Origin: CATQHD01 sp965202675
Lineage (GTDB): Bacteria > Actinomycetota > Acidimicrobiia > Spongiisociales > Spongiisociaceae
Length of the DNA: 64,000 nucleotides
Assembly: GCA_965202675.1 (NCBI GenBank)
Contig: OZ241842.1
Location: 1,240,001 to 1,304,000 of the forward strand
Direction of reading: 5' to 3'
The notes under the pieces were generated by a model. It did not search any database and was not told where the DNA came from. It saw only the letters and a list, made by a program, of their open reading frames with translations. The position numbers and the translations under genes were made by a program. Of this stretch, positions 16,624-24,516 are shown in pieces. Each line of letters starts with the position of its first letter. The stretch's first letter is position 1.

Positions 16624-17789
16624 GAAACCCCGCCGCGCGGGCCGCCGACCGGCGCCGCTCCGAAATACGGGTGCTGTTCGATGCGGCCGCCGCCGACCCC
16701 CAAGCCATCCGGCTGGAAGTGGGCGAACCCAGCTTCACCACCCCCGCCCACATCACCGAAGCCGCCTTGGCCGCCGCCCGCGACGGGTGGACCGGCTACG
16801 GCCCCAACGGCGGGCTGGCCGGCCTGCGGGAACTGCTGTCCGAGAAGATCCGGCGGGTGGACGGATTCGAAGCCCCGCCCGACCAGATCGTGGTGACCCC
16901 GGGCGGGATGAACGCCCTGTACGCCGTCTACCTGGCGCTGATAGAACCGGGCGACGAGGTGTTGATACCCACCCCCGGCTTCCCCAACATGGACCAGACG
17001 GTGCGGCTGCTGGACGGCACACCGGTTTTCTACCCCCTGAGAGCCGAGGACGGATTTCTGCCCGACCCCGAGCGGCTCGAGTCGCTGGTTTCCCCCCGCA
17101 CCGCCCTGCTGTTCATCAACACCCCCTCCAACCCCACCGGGGCGGTGTTCCCGGCCCGGCTGATGGAAGAGCTGGTGGAGCTATGCAACCGGCGCGACCT
17201 GTGGCTGCTGTCCGACGAGGTGTACGACCAGCTGTTGTTGAAGCCCGGGGCGGAGCACACCGCCGCCGCCCGCTTCGACGCCGAGGGGCGGGTGATAACC
17301 GTCTACAGCTTCTCGAAGGTGTACGCCATGACCGGCTGGCGGGTGGGCTATGCGGCGGCCCCTCCCCCCGTCGCCGGCCTGCTGCGGAAACTGCAGGAGC
17401 CGCTGGTCTCCTGCCCCTCCACCATCTCCCAGAAGGCGGCCGAGGCGGCCCTCACCGGCCCCCGACGGCCGATCGAGGAGATGGCCGAGGCCTACCGCCG
17501 CCGCCGGGTGCTGGCGCTGGAGGCGTGCGGGCGGGCCGGTCTGCGGGCGGTGGATCCGGCCGGCGCCATGTACATGCTGGTGGAGGCGGACCCCGGCGGA
17601 CGGACCATGCTGGACTTCTGCCTTGACCTGCTGAAGACCCGCCGCACCAGCGCGGCCCCGGGATCGGTGTTCGGACCGGGCGGAGAGGGGTACGTGAGGA
17701 TATCTCTGGCCGCCGAAGAACGAAGCCTGGCCGAGGGCCTGTCCCGCCTGGGGGCGGCGGTCCGCTCCCCCGCCATGGCTCGAGCCTGA
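16620..17789 (+). CDS. PLP-dependent aminotransferase class I/II
   Basis: A 389-residue fold-type I aminotransferase starting at GTG 16620, which overlaps the previous stop. Motifs are IRLEVGEPSFTTP, GYGPNGGLAGLRELL, VTPGGMNALY, LLFINTPSNPTGAVF, the PLP-binding aspartate in LLSDEVYDQLL and the Schiff-base lysine in VYSFSKVYAMTGWRVGY. The C-terminal Arg that binds the carboxylate is likely in EGYVRISLA. It resembles aspartate/aromatic-type enzymes. In this operon it may supply a 2-oxo acid to the E1 component encoded downstream, which is inference. Confidence 0.92.
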   Translation: MRNPAARAADRRRSEIRVLFDAAAADPQAIRLEVGEPSFTTPAHITEAALAAARDGWTGYGPNGGLAGLRELLSEKIRRVDGFEAPPDQIVVTPGGMNALYAVYLALIEPGDEVLIPTPGFPNMDQTVRLLDGTPVFYPLRAEDGFLPDPERLESLVSPRTALLFINTPSNPTGAVFPARLMEELVELCNRRDLWLLSDEVYDQLLLKPGAEHTAAARFDAEGRVITVYSFSKVYAMTGWRVGYAAAPPPVAGLLRKLQEPLVSCPSTISQKAAEAALTGPRRPIEEMAEAYRRRRVLALEACGRAGLRAVDPAGAMYMLVEADPGGRTMLDFCLDLLKTRRTSAAPGSVFGPGGEGYVRISLAAEERSLAEGLSRLGAAVRSPAMARA

Positions 17790-17797
17790 AGAGCCGA

Positions 17798-18475
17798 ATG
17801 ACCGGACCGATCCCTCCTTCCGAGCTGGCCGCCCGCTACCGGCGGCTGTACGTGTCGGCGGTTTGCGACGCCCTGTACTCGATGGGTCTGCCCGAACAGG
17901 TGCTCCCCTCCTACCTGCGCCCCCTGTTCCCCGAACAGCGCATGGCCGGGCTGGCCTTCACCCTGCGGGGCGAACCCATCGATCCGCCCGTCCCCTGGGA
18001 ACCGGGCATCGAGCGCATCGCCTCCTACCTGGAGATGTTCGAGCAGATCCACCCGGACAGCATCCTGGTGTCGGTCAATCCGAACAGCCATGTAGGCCAT
18101 CTGGGGGAGCTGACCGGCAACTCCGCCCAGCACCGGGGGTGCACCGGGGTGGTGCTGGACGGCAACCTGCGGGACATCGAGGGTCTGCGGAACATAGGTC
18201 TGCAGGTGTTCTACCGTGATCTGTCGCCCCTGAACGCCATCGGCCGCTGGGAGATGACCGGCCTGCAGGTTCCGGTGACCGTCGGCGGGGTTGTCATCCA
18301 TCCCGGCGACCTGATCATCGGCGAGTTCGACGGCGTGCTGGTGGTCCCGGCCGCCTCCGCCGAGCAGGTGCTCCTCCGCGCCGAAGAGATCGCGGAGGCG
18401 GAGGACCGGGTGCGGGCGGACATGCGGGCCGGGCTATCGCCGATGGACGGCCTGGCCAAACACGGACACATCTGA
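17798..18475 (+). CDS. RraA-family aldolase/decarboxylase-like protein
   Basis: A 225-residue RraA-like protein. The family signature covers GNSAQHRGCTGVVLDGNLRD and VTVGGVVIHPGDLIIGEFDG. Catalytic members are 4-hydroxy-4-methyl-2-oxoglutarate aldolases or oxaloacetate decarboxylases using a divalent metal bound near the (R/K)D pair, here in NLRDIEG. RNase E regulators share the fold, but the catabolic neighbours favour an enzyme. It starts eight bases after the aminotransferase stop. Confidence 0.85.
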   Translation: MTGPIPPSELAARYRRLYVSAVCDALYSMGLPEQVLPSYLRPLFPEQRMAGLAFTLRGEPIDPPVPWEPGIERIASYLEMFEQIHPDSILVSVNPNSHVGHLGELTGNSAQHRGCTGVVLDGNLRDIEGLRNIGLQVFYRDLSPLNAIGRWEMTGLQVPVTVGGVVIHPGDLIIGEFDGVLVVPAASAEQVLLRAEEIAEAEDRVRADMRAGLSPMDGLAKHGHI

Positions 18476-18482
18476 GGCGACG

Positions 18483-18722
18483 GTGGGCGGCGAGACGGTT
18501 ATGGCGGTGCCCCACATGGGGGTGGTGGAGGAAGTGGTGATCCTGGAATGGCTGGCGGCGGACGGGGAGGAGGTGGCCGCCGGGCAGGAAGTGGTGGTCG
18601 TGGAAACCGAAAAAGCGGAGGTGACGCTGGAGGCCCCCGCCTCGGGGGTGCTGCGCATCAGGGCGGCGGCCTCCGACCATGAGGTCCCGGTGGGAACCGA
18701 GCTGGCCGTGATCAAGGCATGA
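18483..18722 (+). CDS. Stand-alone lipoyl/biotinyl-attachment domain
   Basis: A 79-residue protein that is essentially one lipoyl domain: MGVVEEVVILEWLAADGEEV, then VVVVETEKAEVTLEAPASG with the modified lysine in ETEKAEV. The ETEKA context fits lipoylation of E2-type domains. GTG at 18483 is used; ATG at 18501 is possible. No acyltransferase domain is attached, although the E1 alpha and beta genes lie two genes downstream. It may therefore be a free swinging-arm carrier for that E1. Confidence 0.85.
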   Translation: MGGETVMAVPHMGVVEEVVILEWLAADGEEVAAGQEVVVVETEKAEVTLEAPASGVLRIRAAASDHEVPVGTELAVIKA

Positions 18723-19468
18723 CCGGAGCCTTCTCGCTGGCCGGCCGGACGGCGCTGGTGACCGGAGCGGCCCGGGGGCTGGGCAGGGCCATCGCCCTTG
18801 CCCTGGCCGAAGCCGGGGCGCAGGTGGCGTGCGCCGACCTCGACGAGGAAGGATGCCGGGAGGCGGCCCGGCAGGTGGAGGGCGCCGCCCTCCCCTTGGA
18901 CGTAACCGATTCCAGGCAGGCGGAAGAAACTGTGCAGAGAACGACGGAGCGCTGCGGCGGAATCGACATCCTGGTCAACAGCGCCGGAATCGCCGGACGC
19001 GGGCCGGCGGTTTCCCACGACGAGGCGGCCTTCGACCGGCTGCTGGAGGTGAACCTGAAAGGCACCTTCCTGATGTGCCGGGCGGCGGGGAAGCGGATGG
19101 CGGCGGCCGGGTCGGGTTCCATCGTCAACATCGCCTCCATCGTGGGCCTGGTCGGCTTTCCGGGCAGCGCGGGTTACCAGTCCTCGAAGGGAGGGGTGGT
19201 GCAGCTGACCCGCACCCTGGCGGTGGAATGGGCGCCCTGCGGAGTGCGGGTGAACGCGGTGGCGCCCGGACAGGTGGGCACCGAGATGGTGCTGAACATC
19301 TGGAAAGCCGAACCGCAGGTGAAGGAACAGTTCATTTCCCGCACCCCGATGGGGCGGCTGTGCAGCCCCGATGACATCGCCTGGCCGGCGGTGTTCCTGG
19401 CCGGGGACGGCGCCGCCATGATCACCGGCCAGATCCTGGCGGTGGACGGCGGATACACCGCCCAATGA
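18719..19468 (+). CDS. Short-chain dehydrogenase/reductase
   Basis: A 249-residue classical SDR. The cofactor loop is TGAARGLGRAIALALAEAG, with acidic ADLDEE after beta-2 favouring NAD(H). NNAG appears as NSAG in VNSAGIAGRG. Catalytic Ser is in SIVNIASIVG and the YxxxK pair in YQSSKGG. The C-terminal DGGYTAQ is typical. The start overlaps the lipoyl-domain stop and the end overlaps the E1 alpha start by four bases. The substrate is unknown and may be a hydroxy or keto compound made by the operon. Confidence 0.92.
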   Translation: MTGAFSLAGRTALVTGAARGLGRAIALALAEAGAQVACADLDEEGCREAARQVEGAALPLDVTDSRQAEETVQRTTERCGGIDILVNSAGIAGRGPAVSHDEAAFDRLLEVNLKGTFLMCRAAGKRMAAAGSGSIVNIASIVGLVGFPGSAGYQSSKGGVVQLTRTLAVEWAPCGVRVNAVAPGQVGTEMVLNIWKAEPQVKEQFISRTPMGRLCSPDDIAWPAVFLAGDGAAMITGQILAVDGGYTAQ

Positions 19469-20466
19469 GCAGCCCGCCGGACCTGCCGATGGACATGGAC
19501 CGCGCCGCCGCCCTCGGCGTCCACCGCACCATGGTGCGCATCCGGGTGTTCGAGAGCCGGGTGGCGGAGCTGTTCGGGGAGGGCAAACTGCCCGGCTTCG
19601 TCCACACCTACCTCGGACAGGAAGCGGTGGCGGCGGGTGTGTGCGCCCGCCTGCGCCCCGACGACTACATCACCTCCACCCACCGCGGCCACGGACACGC
19701 CCTGGCCAAGGGGATGGCCATGGACGAGCTGATGGCCGAGCTGTACGGCAAGCTGACCGGCGCCTGCCGGGGGCGGGGCGGGTCGATGCACGTGGCCGAT
19801 TTCTCGCTGGGAATGCTGGGGGCGAACGGAATCGTGGGGGGCGGGCTGGGAATCGCCGCCGGGGCGGGGTTGTCGGCCCTCCTGCGGGGCTCCGGCCAGG
19901 CGGCGGCGGCCTTCTTCGGGGACGGAGGCATCAACAAGGGCGCATTCCACGAGGCGCTCAACTTCGCCGCCGCGCACCGGCTGGGGGTGGTGTACGTGTG
20001 CGAGAACAACCAGTACGCCCAGTTCACCCACCGCAGCCGCACCACCGCAGTGGACGACCTGTCGGCGCGGGCGGCCGCCTACGGCATCCCCGGCCGGACG
20101 GTGGACGGCAACGACGCGGCGGCGGTGTACGAAGCGGCGGGCGAAGCGGTGGAGCGGGCGCGCACCGGCGGCGGCCCTTCGCTGCTGTGTATGGACACCT
20201 ACCGCTTGGACGGCCATTACGTGGGCGACGCCGAGGTATACCGGAAGCGGGAGGAGGTGGAGGAACAGCGCCTCCGCGACCCGATCGAGCAGCTCGAGAG
20301 CCGGCTGGCCGGGCGCGGCTGGCTGGACGGCCGGGAGCGGCGCCGGGTGTGGACGGCGGCCCGGGAGGAAACGGCGGCGGCCGAGCGCTTCGCCGAGGAC
20401 AGCCCGTGGCCGGACGGGGCCGACGCCCTGGATGCGGTGTTCACGGAGCGCCGGGCGCGGCCATGA
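19465..20466 (+). CDS. Thiamine-dependent dehydrogenase E1 alpha subunit
   Basis: A 333-residue E1 alpha of the pyruvate/acetoin dehydrogenase type. The thiamine-pyrophosphate motif runs from FFGDGGINKGAFHEALN to VCENNQYA (GDG...NN). Upstream, GFVHTYLGQEAVAAGVC and STHRGHGHALAKG are characteristic. It pairs with the E1 beta subunit encoded next to decarboxylate a 2-oxo acid. No E2 or E3 gene is present, but the stand-alone lipoyl protein lies just upstream. Acetoin-type E1 is the closest guess. Confidence 0.9.
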   Translation: MSSPPDLPMDMDRAAALGVHRTMVRIRVFESRVAELFGEGKLPGFVHTYLGQEAVAAGVCARLRPDDYITSTHRGHGHALAKGMAMDELMAELYGKLTGACRGRGGSMHVADFSLGMLGANGIVGGGLGIAAGAGLSALLRGSGQAAAAFFGDGGINKGAFHEALNFAAAHRLGVVYVCENNQYAQFTHRSRTTAVDDLSARAAAYGIPGRTVDGNDAAAVYEAAGEAVERARTGGGPSLLCMDTYRLDGHYVGDAEVYRKREEVEEQRLRDPIEQLESRLAGRGWLDGRERRRVWTAAREETAAAERFAEDSPWPDGADALDAVFTERRARP

Positions 20467-21437
20467 AGCGGATGAGCTTCGGCCAGGCCACAGTGGACGC
20501 CATGCGCTGGGCCATGCGGGAGGACGAGCGGGTGATCGTGATGGGCGAGGACATCAGCTGGGGCGGCAACTTCGGGCAGTTCCGCGGGCTGGCAGAAGAG
20601 TTCGGCCCGTCCAGGGTGATCGACATGCCCATCTCGGAGGCGTTGATCATGGCGGCGGCGGTGGGGGCGGCGGTAACGGGGATGCGCCCGGTGGCGTCCA
20701 TGAGCTTCGTGGAGTTCACGCTGGGGGCGATGGACGAGATCGTCAACCAAGCCGCCAAGTTCCGCTACATGTTCGGCGGCCAGGTATCCGTTCCGCTGGT
20801 GCTGCGGGCCTCCGACGGGGTGCTGCGGTCGTCGGCCGCCCAGCATTCCTCCAGCCTGGAGGGTCTGTTCACCCACATGCCGGGGCTGAAAGTGGTCGCG
20901 CCCTCCAATCCGGCCGACGCCAAGGGCCTCCTGCGGGCGGCCGTCGCCGACCCCGATCCGGTGGTGTACCTGGAGAACAAGAAGATCACCGCCCGGCGGG
21001 GGCCGGCCCCCGAGGAGGATTTCTCGACGCCGCTGGGCGAGGCGGCGGTGCGGAGGGAAGGGTCGGACGTGACCATCGTCTCCTACTCGGTGATGGCCCT
21101 TCACGCCGCCCGCGCCTGCGGTCAGCTGGCCGAAGAGGGAATCGAGTCCGAGCTGATCGACCTGCGCACCCTGGTGCCCCTGGACATGGAAACGGTGCTG
21201 ACCTCGGTTCGCAAGACCCGCCGGGTGGTGATCGCCCACGAAGCCTGGAAGTTCGGCGGCTTCGGCGCCGAGCTGGCCGCCTCCATCACAGACCGAGCCT
21301 GGGCCGACCTCGAAGCCCCCCCGGCCCGGGTGGGCGCCGCGTCCGCTCCCATCCCCTTCAGCCCCCCTCTGGAAACCGCCGTAGTCCCCGGCCCCGACCA
21401 GATAACCGCCGCCGCCCGCCGCCTGCTGGACTCCTGA
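20463..21437 (+). CDS. Thiamine-dependent dehydrogenase E1 beta subunit
   Basis: A 324-residue E1 beta of the PdhB/AcoB family, starting at the ATG (20463) that overlaps the E1 alpha stop. VIVMGEDISWGGNFGQFRGL, FVEFTLGAMDEIVNQAAKFR and AQHSSSLEGLFTHMPGLKVV are typical. The C-terminal transketolase domain contains IDLRTLVPLDMETVL and VIAHEAWKFGGFGAE. It ends the operon begun at 16072. Confidence 0.92.
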   Translation: MKRMSFGQATVDAMRWAMREDERVIVMGEDISWGGNFGQFRGLAEEFGPSRVIDMPISEALIMAAAVGAAVTGMRPVASMSFVEFTLGAMDEIVNQAAKFRYMFGGQVSVPLVLRASDGVLRSSAAQHSSSLEGLFTHMPGLKVVAPSNPADAKGLLRAAVADPDPVVYLENKKITARRGPAPEEDFSTPLGEAAVRREGSDVTIVSYSVMALHAARACGQLAEEGIESELIDLRTLVPLDMETVLTSVRKTRRVVIAHEAWKFGGFGAELAASITDRAWADLEAPPARVGAASAPIPFSPPLETAVVPGPDQITAAARRLLDS

Positions 21438-21454
21438 CCCCGCGGACCAGGAAA

Positions 21455-22825
21455 CTATCCGGTGGAGGTTCCCCCGATGGGTTGGTGGCGGCAGCCTCGG
21501 GAGATGGGGCGGGCCGGTTCGGGGAGCTCGATGTCAACGAGGGATACTTCGCTCTCGCGGATCAGGACTACGTGACGGCCGTCGCCCACCGGGCTGACCG
21601 TTACCAGGTCCGCGGCTTCTTCGGCGTCCACCGGGCGGATGGGGGTGTGCGAGCCGGTTTCGAGCTCCCAGGCGATAATCTGGGGGGTGGCGAGATCGGC
21701 AAGATAGAGGACCGACTGGTCGTCGTACCAGCCGGTCACACCGGAAGTACGGTAGAAGCGGTTGATGCCGGGCGGCCCCACCACCCCTTCCCCCTGCGCG
21801 TCGATCAGGTAGTAACTCCAAACGTCCGAGCGGGCGTCGCTGTCGGGGTCATGCTCCACCAGGGTTATCAATGCCTGACCGCCCGAGGGGCTGCGGTAGC
21901 CCTCCACCGCCGCCAAGGGGTTGTCGTTCTGGGACAACCCCAACGCCCTGACCCAGGCCACCGACTGCTCAGCCGGATCCACCGCAATCAGGGCGAAGAG
22001 AGCGGCGCCGCCGATTCCGGTCGAGACCTCGCCGCTCATCAGCACCAGATCCTCCACCGAGGTGAGGGCGGCCTCGAAACCGGACAGCATCACCTCGACC
22101 TGACCGACCGCCCCTTCCAGCACCACCGGCCCCGGATCGATGGGGATGGGGCCGGCCTCTCCCCCCACCTTCACCAGCGACAGCGGGTCGGTCGCCGCCG
22201 CCGCGTAGAGGTCAGACCCGAGGACCGCCATCCGGTCGGCCGGAACCCCTGAATACGAAGACCAGGAGGCGGCCAGCGGCTCGTGCAGATATATCCGCCC
22301 GTCGAGGATCACCGGACGGCTGAAAGGGTCGGCGCCGCCCGGTTCCTCCGCAAGCCCGGATGGGGGCGCCGTCGCCAGCTTGGTCTCGGGGATTATGCCC
22401 AACACCGCCCGGTCGGGCTCGCCGGGCGCCGGGAGGAGCGTCACGGTCATGGAAAACGACTCTCCCAACCGGTCGCCCCCGATGGTGACCGCGTCCCCCG
22501 CCGAACGGTCGGCCATCTCGCGCAGCAGCATCTCTCTGGAGCTGACCGCCGCTCCGTCGATCGAAGTCAGGACGTCGCCTGCCCGAAGCGCCCCGTAGGC
22601 GGCGGTGCCTTCCAGCACCTCCAGCACCCTCACCCCGTCTCCCACCGCCAGCAGGCAGCCGCCCTGGACGGGAAAGAGCTCGTCGGGGTCGATCGTGTTC
22701 ACCCAGTCGGGAACAATTTCGGACGGAATCTCGAAAGCGGGCCGCTCAGGAGGCGGCTGCGAGCAGGCCCCGGCAACCAAGGCAACCAGGAGGGCCGGCA
22801 AGATCGGAATCGTGAAGCGCTTCAT
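21455..22825 (-). CDS. PDZ-domain lipoprotein
   Basis: A 456-residue lipoprotein: signal MKRFTIPILPALLVALVAG followed by the lipobox cysteine (AGACS). Residues about 65-150 form a PDZ-like domain (VLEGTAAYGALRAGDVLTSI, then DGAAVSSREMLL). The remaining 300 residues resemble a beta-propeller-like repeat region without a recognised catalytic motif (VVLEGAVGQVEVMLSGFEAA, GGQALITLVEHD, DDQSVLYLADLATPQIIAW). It is probably a scaffold or sensor on the outer face of the membrane. Confidence 0.75.
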   Translation of the reverse strand: MKRFTIPILPALLVALVAGACSQPPPERPAFEIPSEIVPDWVNTIDPDELFPVQGGCLLAVGDGVRVLEVLEGTAAYGALRAGDVLTSIDGAAVSSREMLLREMADRSAGDAVTIGGDRLGESFSMTVTLLPAPGEPDRAVLGIIPETKLATAPPSGLAEEPGGADPFSRPVILDGRIYLHEPLAASWSSYSGVPADRMAVLGSDLYAAAATDPLSLVKVGGEAGPIPIDPGPVVLEGAVGQVEVMLSGFEAALTSVEDLVLMSGEVSTGIGGAALFALIAVDPAEQSVAWVRALGLSQNDNPLAAVEGYRSPSGGQALITLVEHDPDSDARSDVWSYYLIDAQGEGVVGPPGINRFYRTSGVTGWYDDQSVLYLADLATPQIIAWELETGSHTPIRPVDAEEAADLVTVSPVGDGRHVVLIRESEVSLVDIELPEPARPISRGCRHQPIGGTSTG

Positions 22826-22941
22826 CCAGCCCCGATGCTACCGTCCGCCGCCCCCTACGCCTCCCCCGCCCCGGCGCAGGCCTCCACACCTCGCCCCCGG
22901 TTGCTCCATCCGACCGACCCGACGCGCCGCCGCATGCGGAT

Positions 22942-22971
22942 TTGACAACGGCCTACGGACTTTGGTATGTT
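22942..22971 (+). promoter_or_regulatory. Consensus promoter of the hairpin array
   Basis: Perfect -35 TTGACA (22942-22947) and TATGTT -10 (22966-22971) at 18-bp spacing. TGG directly before the -10 makes an extended -10 element. The expected start is near 22978, just before the first hairpin unit. It is the best-matched promoter seen in the window. Confidence 0.75.
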
Positions 22972-22977
22972 GGCGGG

Positions 22978-23153
22978 GTAGATCTACATGATCCCTCCGT
23001 TGAGGGTCTGCCGGGAGGTTCAGGCCTCCTTGGCTTGAACATAAACCCTCCGTTGAGGGGCTCCCGGAAAGTCTTGGACTTTCCGGGTTCTAGGATAAGC
23101 CCTCCATGAGAGGGCTACCGGGGACCGTTATGGTCCCCGGTCCTTATTCTGGG
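22978..23153 (+). ncRNA. Three tandem two-hairpin RNA units before the NYN gene
   Basis: Three units begin with CCCTCC at 22993, 23046 and 23100 (spacing 53 and 54). Each has hairpin A (CCCTC, short loop, GAGGG) followed by hairpin B. Hairpin B differs in sequence but keeps pairing: unit 1 GCC-GGAGG with CCTCC-GGC; unit 2 CCCGGAAAGTC with GACTTTCCGGG (11 bp, loop TTG); unit 3 CCGGGGACC with GGTCCCCGG (9 bp, loop GTTAT). Units 1 and 2 end in an ATAA-containing linker. Unit 3 is followed by the T-rich TCCTTATTCT, which could terminate some transcripts. Paired changes between units argue for selection on RNA structure. No known RNA family was recognised. Confidence 0.7.
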
Positions 23154-23161
23154 AGGACAAG

Positions 23162-23962
23162 CTGGCCAGATATGCCATCTTTGTAGATGCAGGGTACGTA
23201 CTGACCGAAGGCGGCAAACTCTGCCTCGGCTCGGATATTCGCAAGTATATTGAACTTGATGTGGCGGGCTTTCAGGATTATCTAAACTCAATTGCTAAAA
23301 AGAGAACGAACTTGTCTGAGCTTCGCTTGTATTGGTACGACGCTACACGAAATTACAGCCCTACAGCGGAGCAAAATGAAATAGCTGAGCTGCCAAACAT
23401 AAAACTCCGTCTCGGCCGAATGAAAGGGGGCAGACAAAAAGGGGTGGATGCGCTTATATATCATGATCTTACTACTCTGGCACGAGAACGAGCTATTTGT
23501 GAAGCCTTCCTCTTCTCGGGAGACGAAGACCTGAGAAAAGGGGTAGAAACAGTTCAAACAATGGGAGTACGAGTTACCTTGATCGGTATAAAGCCAAGTG
23601 ATCAATACTCCAATCAATCACGCGAGCTGCGTCAGGAAGCCGACGAGATCATTGTCCTACAATCTTCAGACCTATCCAAGTTCTTTAGCAGAAAGAAGGA
23701 ACCTAAAAACCATATACAATCTTCATCAATTGCTGAGAAGGTAGGGTCTGATTTAGCTAAAAGTGTATACACAGATTCTAGTGATAAGCAACTACACGAT
23801 ATCATAAAAGATCGTCCCAGAATACCAGGAGAGATTGATTCAAATCTGCTTTACGCTCTAAGACGAGAATTGAGCAAGGACAATGTCCATAGCCAATTCA
23901 GGATAGCAGCGCGTTCTAGTTTTTGGGATACCTTGACGACACTCTCTGCGTCTACACCCTAG
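23162..23962 (+). CDS. NYN-domain (PIN-like) ribonuclease, likely CTG start
   Basis: A 266-residue NYN protein. Predicted acidic metal ligands are D9 in AIFVDAGYVL, D96 in QKGVDALIYHDL and D121/D123 in FSGDEDL, with LYWYDATR between them. These fit the actinobacterial NYN family. The C-terminal third (IPGEIDSNLLYALRRELS to FWDTL) is a helical tail. The later in-frame GTG at 23261 would delete D9. No ATG, GTG or TTG exists upstream in frame after the TAA at 23096. GGGAGG (23151-23156) sits five bases before CTG 23162, so CTG is the likely start. Codons are AT-rich compared with the neighbours, which suggests acquisition by transfer. It lies eight bases after the RNA units and probably acts on RNA. 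Confidence 0.85.
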   Translation: MARYAIFVDAGYVLTEGGKLCLGSDIRKYIELDVAGFQDYLNSIAKKRTNLSELRLYWYDATRNYSPTAEQNEIAELPNIKLRLGRMKGGRQKGVDALIYHDLTTLARERAICEAFLFSGDEDLRKGVETVQTMGVRVTLIGIKPSDQYSNQSRELRQEADEIIVLQSSDLSKFFSRKKEPKNHIQSSSIAEKVGSDLAKSVYTDSSDKQLHDIIKDRPRIPGEIDSNLLYALRRELSKDNVHSQFRIAARSSFWDTLTTLSASTP

Positions 23963-24042
23963 ATGGACACCTAGAAAACCTGCTGCGGCATGTCACCTGT
24001 TCCATTCCGCCTTTCGGCCACCCGCGGATAACCCGCCGCTTT

Positions 24043-24516
24043 CTACCTCAATCCTGTCGTCATCAGGCCGTCGACGGCGAAGACGTATTCTTCTACCGGG
24101 CGGCCGCCCGCCAGGTGCTCATGGACTATGAGGTCCAGCACCTCGCCCGAGGCGGAGTGGTACCAAACCCCGTCGGGGTACACCACCGCGATGGGGCCCT
24201 GTTCGCACACCCGCAGGCAGTCCACCTTCGACCGGAGCACCGAGCCCTTCCCCGGCCCCCGCAGTTCGGGCGGACGGGAGAAGTCGCCCCGCCAGGGGGG
24301 CGGCGCGGAGGTCAACTCCAGCGATTTGGTCAACGATCTGAGCCGCCGCCACGCCGCCTTGCTTTCCTCGTAGGTCGAGCAACGTGGGTTGGACTGCTGG
24401 GCGCACAGGAAGATATGCCGCTGCACGCCGCCGATCGATAGAGCCGAGGCGATCTTCTTCAGCCGTTCCAGCAGCTCCGCCCGATCCGGACCCCCCGCCC
24501 GCTCCCCCTCCGTCAT
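24043..24516 (-). CDS. Thioredoxin-like [2Fe-2S] ferredoxin
   Basis: A 157-residue protein with the thioredoxin-fold ferredoxin pattern: QRHIFLCAQQSNPRC supplies the first two cysteines and KVDCLRVCEQGPIAVVYPDG the second pair. Such proteins carry electrons and are often found next to redox enzymes. The start overlaps the selD stop by four bases (ATGA), so the two are cotranscribed and probably functionally linked, possibly in selenium metabolism. That link is inferred from the overlap. Confidence 0.85.
   Translation of the reverse strand: MTEGERAGGPDRAELLERLKKIASALSIGGVQRHIFLCAQQSNPRCSTYEESKAAWRRLRSLTKSLELTSAPPPWRGDFSRPPELRGPGKGSVLRSKVDCLRVCEQGPIAVVYPDGVWYHSASGEVLDLIVHEHLAGGRPVEEYVFAVDGLMTTGLR

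Noticed and set aside
22993..23153. Three-repeat CRISPR array
   Set aside because: The units are contiguous hairpin pairs without equal-length unique spacers, and no cas genes are near. The variable part is self-complementary, unlike spacers.
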